Source: Syntrophaceae bacterium UBA2210
Lineage (GTDB): Bacteria > Desulfobacterota > Syntrophia > Syntrophales > UBA2210
Assembly: GCA_002327865.1 (NCBI GenBank)
Contig: DCUQ01000058.1
Coordinates: 1 to 19,670, forward strand
Reading direction: 5' to 3'
Length of the DNA stretch: 19,670 nt
In this document: one piece after another, positions 15,283 through 19,670 of the stretch
Position numbering within the stretch: position 1 is the first letter of the stretch
Layout of the letters: every line of letters begins with the position of its first letter
Notes under the pieces: model-generated
What the model was told of the DNA's origin: nothing
Databases searched by the model: none
What the model saw: the letters and a program-made list of their open reading frames with translations, nothing else
Position numbers and translations under genes: made by a program

Positions 15283-16767
15283 TCATTTCATCTTCGCTCG
15301 CATGTGCGGAAACAATATTACATCCCGTATGGACGGAGCATCGGTAAAAAGCATTACAAGCCGGTCTATTCCTATACCTTCTCCCGCTGTCGGAGGCATG
15401 CCGTATTCCAGAGCGCCGATGTAATCTTCATCCATTTCATGGGCTTCCTGGTCCCCCGCCTCCCTTTCTTTCAACTGCATGGCAAACCTGCTTCGCTGAT
15501 CTTCGGGATCATTGAGTTCTGAAAAGGCATTGGCAATCTCTCTTCCGTATATATAAAGTTCGAAACGGTCGGTAAATCCATTGTCGCCGGCGCTTTTTCT
15601 TGAAAGAGGTGACACCTCTATGGGATAACTTGTGACAAACGTAGGCTGAATGAGTTTGCTTTCAGCCACCGCTTCGAATATGGCCACAATAATCTTCCCC
15701 AACGGCTCATCATCTCCGACGGGAAGACCGATAGATAGAGCGTATTCGGCGGCTTTCTCCCTGTCCTCGAGGACACCCGGCGCGATATCCGAATGGTTCA
15801 ATATTGCCTCTTTCACCGTCATACACCGCCAGGGCCGGCAGAGATCGATCTCGGTACCCTGATAATTGAACTTGAGGGAACCGAAAAGTTCCATGGCGAC
15901 GGATGTTATCATTTCCTCCGTTATAATAATAAGATCTTCATAAGTAGCGTAGGCCTGGTAGAATTCCATCATGGTAAATTCCGGATTGTGGAAGGTCGAT
16001 ATACCCTCGTTCCTGAAATTCCTGTTGATCTCGAAGACCCTTTCAAAACCTCCCACTACAAGACGCTTCAAATAAAGTTCGGGCGCTATTCTCAGAAAAA
16101 GGTCCATATCCAGGGTATTATGATATGTTTTGAAAGGCCTTGCTACCGCTCCACCCGCCATGGGATGCATCATGGGGGTTTCCACTTCAAGAAAATCCCG
16201 TTGCTGCATAAAATCACGGATCAGTTTTATGATCCTGCTCCTCGTATAAAACGTCTCCTTGACGGAAGGATTCATTATAAGGTCGAGGTGTCGCTGCCTG
16301 TATCTGGCCTCGACATCGGTGATGCCGTGCCATTTTTCCGGCAACGGCTTCAGGGATTTCGACAGGAGTCGTATCTCCACCGCCTCGACGGTCAGTTCGC
16401 CGGTCCTCGTTTTCAGAAGTCCTCCAGAGATAAAAATGATATCCCCGATATCAAACTTTTTGAAGATGGTATACACATCGCTGCCGACTTTGTCCCGCGC
16501 TACGTAACCCTGTATCTTTCCGTCCCTGTCCTGAATGCTTACGAACGCAGCTTTCCCGAAGTTCCGTATCGCCATCAGCCTTCCGGCCAGCGAAAATTTC
16601 TCTTTAATTTTATTGAGTTCTTCGTTATCCATATCGCCGAATCGATCGATTATTTCTCGCGTTGTGGCGGTCACTTTCACATCGTTAGGATACAGATCAA
16701 CTCCCGTAGATCTCAGTGATTCTATCTTCTCTTCTCTTTTTCGCAGTAACTCGCTCTTCTCTTCCAT
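15283..16767 (-). CDS. lysS: Lysyl-tRNA synthetase, class II
   Basis: LysS charges tRNA-Lys in the cytoplasm. The 494-residue protein has the N-terminal OB-fold anticodon-binding domain (about 55-145). It then has class II catalytic motifs: motif 1 around FLEVETPMM (192-200), motif 2 around FRNEGISTFHNPEFTMMEFY (251-270), and motif 3 GIGIDRLVML (464-473). ARYRQRHLDLI before motif 1 is typical of bacterial LysS. The ATG has GAGGGG seven bases upstream, and a sigma-70-like promoter lies just before it. It is the first gene of the minus-strand series, and its stop is 87 bp from lolC/E with no clear terminator between. Confidence 0.97.
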   Translation of the reverse strand: MEEKSELLRKREEKIESLRSTGVDLYPNDVKVTATTREIIDRFGDMDNEELNKIKEKFSLAGRLMAIRNFGKAAFVSIQDRDGKIQGYVARDKVGSDVYTIFKKFDIGDIIFISGGLLKTRTGELTVEAVEIRLLSKSLKPLPEKWHGITDVEARYRQRHLDLIMNPSVKETFYTRSRIIKLIRDFMQQRDFLEVETPMMHPMAGGAVARPFKTYHNTLDMDLFLRIAPELYLKRLVVGGFERVFEINRNFRNEGISTFHNPEFTMMEFYQAYATYEDLIIITEEMITSVAMELFGSLKFNYQGTEIDLCRPWRCMTVKEAILNHSDIAPGVLEDREKAAEYALSIGLPVGDDEPLGKIIVAIFEAVAESKLIQPTFVTSYPIEVSPLSRKSAGDNGFTDRFELYIYGREIANAFSELNDPEDQRSRFAMQLKEREAGDQEAHEMDEDYIGALEYGMPPTAGEGIGIDRLVMLFTDAPSIRDVILFPHMRAKMK

Positions 16768-16798
16768 CGGTCAACCCCTCAAATGTAAAGCAATCTTA

Positions 16799-16825
16799 AC
16801 TATATCCTTTTCCTAATTTAGTCAA
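16799..16825 (-). promoter_or_regulatory. Candidate sigma-70 promoter for lysS and the envelope gene series
   Basis: On the minus strand, TTGACT (16820-16825) and TATAGT (16799-16804) each match five of six consensus bases, but the spacer is 15 bp, shorter than ideal. Transcription would begin near 16792, about 25 bases before the lysS start and ahead of its GAGGGG ribosome site. Confidence 0.5.
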
Positions 16826-16885
16826 GAGTTTTGGGAAAAAGTGTTATGCGCCATAAAAAGCCGGTCTTTTTTCACGGATTGAATC

Positions 16886-16907
16886 TCCCCGCAACAAGTT
16901 GCGGGGA
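16886..16907. repeat. Perfect 10-bp-stem hairpin
   Basis: TCCCCGCAAC pairs with GTTGCGGGGA across an AA centre. It is flanked by near-identical AATC on both sides. No T-run follows directly on either strand, and the flanking genes diverge, so it is not needed as a terminator. The form resembles REP-type dispersed palindromes. Confidence 0.65.
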
Positions 16908-17075
16908 ATCTCCGAGTGTTAAGGAATTTTTCATTTTTTATGCTCTCGCTGTTCAGTTCAAAGTCCGGCTGACATAAATATTTCCATAAACCGTCAACCT
17001 GTGGTATCCTCTCGAGCACTGTTTATTACTACGGCAATCAGACATATCAAATGTAATGCCGGACCCCTATAAGCC

Positions 17076-17129
17076 TGCCCCGTACTCGATACGGGGGCAT
17101 CCCGGCCCTTCACCCAGGCGAAAGCCGGG
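17076..17129. repeat. Tandem hairpins, candidate dispersed palindromic repeat
   Basis: Two adjacent hairpins. The first pairs TGCCCCGTA with TACGGGGGCA (one bulged G) around CTCGA. The second pairs CCCGGC (17101-17106) with GCCGGG (17124-17129) around a 17-base loop that holds a TTC/GAA inner stem. The following bases GGAATGACGG resemble the edge of a repeat type I remember as common in Desulfobacterota-like and related genomes. Copy number cannot be tested here. Confidence 0.5.
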
Positions 17130-17147
17130 GAGAGAGGAATGACGGCT

Positions 17148-17176
17148 TTGACATATATTGTTGCCGGAGCAATAAA
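17148..17176 (+). promoter_or_regulatory. Candidate sigma-70 promoter of the heme gene pair
   Basis: A perfect TTGACA (17148-17153) is followed by a 17-bp spacer and AATAAA (17171-17176), which matches four of six bases of the -10 consensus. Transcription would start near 17183, leaving only about 14 bases before the ATG at 17197, a very short leader. Confidence 0.6.
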
Positions 17177-17196
17177 AACGGAAAGCGACGCATTGT

Positions 17197-17670
17197 ATGT
17201 CAAAACTTACAGACATAGAAAAAAAAGTCATAAAGCAGATACAGGGAGATATTCCCCTCGATAGAAGACCTTTTGATACCATCGGGAAAAGAATCGGGAT
17301 AAGTGAAAGCAATGTCATCGATATCCTGAAACGGTTAAAAAAGACGGGGGCCATACGCAGGTTCGGCGCCGTACTGAGACACCGCAGCGCAGGTTTTTCC
17401 GAGAACGCCATGGTAGTCTGGGCCGTTCAGGAAGAAAGATGTGAAGAGGCAGGGTCTCTCCTCGCGTCTTATGGTGAGATAACCCATTGTTATGAAAGGA
17501 CTCCCCCGTTTGAAGGCGTATACAACATTTTCACTATGGTACACCTGAACACCGGAAAAGGCAGTATAGATACATTCATCGGAGATATATCTTCCGCCAT
17601 CGGTATCGATAAATATAAAATCCTCAGAAGTCTCGAAGAATTCAAGAAAAGCAGCATGGAGTATTTCTAG
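17197..17670 (+). CDS. Siroheme decarboxylase subunit, AhbA/AhbB type (Lrp/AsnC-like fold)
   Basis: AhbA and AhbB together decarboxylate siroheme to didecarboxysiroheme in the alternative heme route of sulfate reducers and archaea. The 157-residue product has an AsnC-type winged helix (about 5-58: IQGDIPLDRRPF, then IRRFGAVLRHR) and a C-terminal RAM-like domain. The latter has THCYERTPPFEGVYN (96-110) and FTMVH (112-116); H97 and H116 sit where the decarboxylases have conserved residues. These motifs are absent from ordinary Lrp regulators. Its stop is directly followed by the hemL ATG. Which subunit it is cannot be decided, and the partner is not in the window. Databases may label it a transcription regulator. 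Confidence 0.8.
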   Translation: MSKLTDIEKKVIKQIQGDIPLDRRPFDTIGKRIGISESNVIDILKRLKKTGAIRRFGAVLRHRSAGFSENAMVVWAVQEERCEEAGSLLASYGEITHCYERTPPFEGVYNIFTMVHLNTGKGSIDTFIGDISSAIGIDKYKILRSLEEFKKSSMEYF

Positions 17671-18930
17671 ATGAACAAGTCAAAATCTTTTTTTCAGGAA
17701 GCGCAAAAATACATTCCGGGCGGCGTAAACAGTCCCGTCCGTGCCGGTGGCGCGGTCGGATATGATCCGATGTTCATAGACAGGGCGTCCGGTTCGAAAG
17801 TATACGATGTCGAAGGAAGAGAATACATAGACTATGTCGGCTCATGGGGTCCGATGATACTGGGACATGCTTTCCCGGCAGTGGTCGACGCTATAAGACA
17901 GACCGCCGGGAGAGGTACAAGTTACGGCGCCCCCACCCGGATGGAAATCGAAATGGCGAAACTTATTGTCGAAGCAATTCCGTCGATCGACATGGTGAGG
18001 ATGGTAAGTTCCGGAACCGAAGCCACGATGAGTGCTATCAGGCTCGCCCGCGGATACACTAAGAGGAACAGGATTATAAAGTTCGAGGGTTGTTACCATG
18101 GTCATGCCGATTCCCTCCTGGTAAAAGCTGGATCGGGTGTCGCTACGCTGGGGATACCGGGCAGTTCCGGCGTACCGGAAGAACTGGCAAAATTAACGAT
18201 TACAGCTCCTTATAACGACATTGAAGCGGTAAGGTCCTCAATCGACCGGTATGGCGATGAAATAGCTTGTGTTATCGTTGAACCGGTCGCCGGAAACATG
18301 GGAGTTGTTCAGCCGGCCGACGGGTTTCTCGAAGGATTACGGGAGATAACCGCTCAAAAAGGCATCATTCTTATATTCGATGAGGTGATCACCGGTTTCA
18401 GACTGACATACGGCGGTTTTCAAAATATCGCAGGCATCAAACCCGACCTGACATGCCTCGGAAAGATTATAGGAGGCGGTCTGCCGGTCGGAGCATTCGG
18501 GGGCAAAGCGGATATAATGGAAAAACTGGCACCCGTGGGACCGGTTTACCAGGCCGGCACGCTTTCGGGCAATCCCTTGGCGATGGCAGCCGGCATCGCC
18601 ACTCTGAATCGTCTGCAAAGACCCGGAGTATACGAAGCACTTGACGAGAAAACCGCGCGCCTGTGCGCAGGTATCAAAAAAAGATTTGAAGAGAAAAACG
18701 TTCCGTGCAGGATAAACCGGGTCGGCTCCATGTTCACCATCTTCTTCACTCAGGAACATGTTACCGATTTTGCCTCGGCCGCGAAGAGTGATACAAAACG
18801 CTTTTCAGACCATTTCGGCAGAATGCTGGCGGGGGGAATAATGATCGCACCTTCACAATTCGAAGCCGGTTTCGTTTCCCTCGCACATACCGATGAAGAT
18901 ATCGATGCGACACTCGCGGTTATGGAATGA
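17671..18930 (+). CDS. hemL: Glutamate-1-semialdehyde 2,1-aminomutase
   Basis: HemL converts glutamate-1-semialdehyde to 5-aminolevulinate, the start of tetrapyrrole synthesis in the C5 route, using pyridoxal phosphate. The 419-residue product is nearly full length. The N-terminal [27 protein letters not shown] and FDEVITGFR motifs are present. The PLP lysine is K265 in [14 protein letters not shown], the same number as in E. coli. It starts immediately after the AhbA/AhbB-type gene (TAG then ATG), so the two are surely co-transcribed. The end (DATLAVME) is about seven residues short of E. coli HemL; the next frame would continue NDAEKTL. Confidence 0.97.
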   Translation: MNKSKSFFQEAQKYIPGGVNSPVRAGGAVGYDPMFIDRASGSKVYDVEGREYIDYVGSWGPMILGHAFPAVVDAIRQTAGRGTSYGAPTRMEIEMAKLIVEAIPSIDMVRMVSSGTEATMSAIRLARGYTKRNRIIKFEGCYHGHADSLLVKAGSGVATLGIPGSSGVPEELAKLTITAPYNDIEAVRSSIDRYGDEIACVIVEPVAGNMGVVQPADGFLEGLREITAQKGIILIFDEVITGFRLTYGGFQNIAGIKPDLTCLGKIIGGGLPVGAFGGKADIMEKLAPVGPVYQAGTLSGNPLAMAAGIATLNRLQRPGVYEALDEKTARLCAGIKKRFEEKNVPCRINRVGSMFTIFFTQEHVTDFASAAKSDTKRFSDHFGRMLAGGIMIAPSQFEAGFVSLAHTDEDIDATLAVME

Positions 18931-19068
18931 TGCGGAGAAAACGTTGTGCGGCCGAAACTTTTCCGGGTATGTTACGCGTCCTTCGGTATATTTTCGATAT
19001 GTTATGACATTACATGGTTGTGCTGAAGCTGTTTCATACATAATCCGCGATAAAAAAAGGGGGGCAGA
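18931..19068 (+). other. Intergenic region between hemL and the LytR_C-like gene
   Basis: The 138 bp hold no recognised gene. A 25-codon frame (18930-19007) starts at an ATG overlapping the hemL TGA, but has no family resemblance. A weak TTGTGC/CATAAT pair near the right end is not convincing. The AAGGGGGG ribosome site of the next gene lies at 19057-19064. Confidence 0.4.
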
Positions 19069-19647
19069 ATGTTCAGAAACTTTCTGGTTGCGTTAATCGT
19101 TCTTTTTATAGGGTTTCTATCAGGGACTTTTTGCGGGTTTTCGACATACGAACAAGTACACGGCTTATCGAAACAAGAGATTAAAGAACGCGGAATCGAC
19201 AGCCGACGGACAGGAGATACGGTTGCAACTGTTGAAGGAGAGAAAGCGGACTCGTCAAAATATGTAGGCGTGATAGAACGGAAAATTCAACAAGCGAACA
19301 ATAAAGACACAGAAGATATCGCCGATCTGACGGAAAAGATACAGATACCCAAAACAACAGATCAGAAAATCAATGCACGGAACCGTATATTCGTCAAGGT
19401 TCTCGTAGGAAACAAAAACATGGCTTCGGCCAAAGAAATGGCGGGGATCATCGAACAGATCGGATATCCGGTCAAAGTAATCGACTACGCCCCTGTTCAG
19501 CGGTTTTCGAGAGATACTGTATTCTATACGGCAGGATCGAAAGAAAAGGCGGAGATAATAGCCGCACGTCTCGGTGAAAATACAATCGTCAAGCCGATAA
19601 CATGGTATTCCGTATTCGATATTATCGCCGTAACCGGCGGCAGGTGA
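19069..19647 (+). CDS. Membrane-anchored protein with a LytR_C-like C-terminal domain
   Basis: The function is unknown. The 192-residue product has one N-terminal membrane helix (about 5-24, FLVALIVLFIGFLSG), a variable charged linker (25-105), and an alpha/beta domain (about 106-190). This domain begins IFVKVLVGNKNMASAKEM, continues GYPVKVIDY and TVFYTAGSKEKAEIIAARLG, and ends FDIIAVTGG. That order (strand with VLxG, helix, GYPV, T-V-YY-type strand, paired helix, D-I-V strand) fits the LytR_C domain family, found on envelope-associated proteins. There is no lipobox at the single Cys of the helix end. The ATG has AAGGGGGG upstream. It may be co-transcribed with hemL across a 138-bp gap. Confidence 0.65.
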   Translation: MFRNFLVALIVLFIGFLSGTFCGFSTYEQVHGLSKQEIKERGIDSRRTGDTVATVEGEKADSSKYVGVIERKIQQANNKDTEDIADLTEKIQIPKTTDQKINARNRIFVKVLVGNKNMASAKEMAGIIEQIGYPVKVIDYAPVQRFSRDTVFYTAGSKEKAEIIAARLGENTIVKPITWYSVFDIIAVTGGR

Positions 19648-19670
19648 TTTTCCCCCGGGGATAAAACAAA

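Larger units (their letters stand above)
16768..17196. other. Divergent intergenic region between lysS and the heme genes
   Basis: The 429 bp hold no supported gene. They carry a promoter candidate for each direction (16799-16825 minus, 17148-17176 plus) and three palindromic hairpins (16886-16907, 17076-17099, 17101-17129). The left third is AT-rich. The right part, about 17060-17145, is GC-rich and looks like a dispersed palindromic repeat. Confidence 0.7.

Noticed and set aside
15793..16719. Long plus-strand open frame of 308 codons
   Set aside because: It is the antisense shadow of lysS, whose class II synthetase motifs are clear.
16822..17019. Minus-strand frame of 65 codons in the divergent intergenic region
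   Set aside because: It runs through the perfect hairpin at 16886-16907 and the lysS promoter candidate, and has no family-like sequence.
18930..19007. 25-codon frame starting in overlap with the hemL stop
   Set aside because: Coupled-looking start, but it has no separate ribosome site and no recognisable sequence; kept only as a note in the gap entry.
19384..19640. SPOR domain in the protein after hemL
   Set aside because: The first impression was SPOR, but the order of motifs (VLVG, GYPV, TVFY, FDIIAVTGG) fits LytR_C better.

Overview
The window is a chromosomal stretch of a Gram-negative bacterium. It is dominated by one long minus-strand gene series for outer-membrane construction: lipid A and LPS core synthesis, beta-barrel assembly, and lipoprotein export. 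Three things fit Desulfobacterota (the former Deltaproteobacteria) or a close relative best: the order lysS-lolC/E-lolD-bamA-skp-lpxD-lpxA-lpxB-lpxK, a siroheme-decarboxylase-type Lrp/AsnC protein beside hemL, and a BamA with an extra N-terminal domain. This assignment is inferred from gene content and order, not from any search.

Minus strand, in transcription order from about 16.8 kb down to 1: lysS; lolC/E; lolD; bamA; skp/ompH; lpxD; lpxA; a gene-free gap of about 250 bp; lpxB; lpxK; an LpxL-type acyltransferase; waaF; gmhB; a waaC-like heptosyltransferase; a PagL-type lipid A 3-O-deacylase; a 56-residue Trm112/YcaR-family zinc-ribbon protein; and msbA, which runs off the left edge without its ATPase domain. 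Many junctions overlap or nearly touch, and I see no convincing intrinsic terminator between genes, so long co-transcription is plausible. Together the products acylate UDP-GlcNAc (LpxA, LpxD), make the disaccharide (LpxB), phosphorylate it (LpxK), acylate it (LpxL), add heptose (GmhB, WaaC, WaaF), flip the molecule (MsbA), trim it in the outer membrane (PagL), and build the outer-membrane protein and lipoprotein machinery (BamA, Skp, LolCDE). fabZ, lpxC, waaA and a UDP-diacylglucosamine hydrolase (lpxH, lpxI or lpxG) are not in the window.

A 429-bp divergent intergenic region (16768-17196) separates lysS from the plus-strand genes. It carries a promoter candidate in each direction and three palindromic hairpins that look like dispersed repeats.

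Plus strand from 17197: an AhbA/AhbB-type siroheme decarboxylase subunit, hemL directly abutting it, and a membrane-anchored protein with a LytR_C-like C-terminal domain. The first two point to the siroheme-dependent heme route.

No mobile element, CRISPR array, rRNA or tRNA was found. I did not find a clearly new system. The most notable points are the BamA domain fusion and unusual C-terminus, a PagL deacylase inside an LPS core operon, and the hairpin repeats between the two divergent units.
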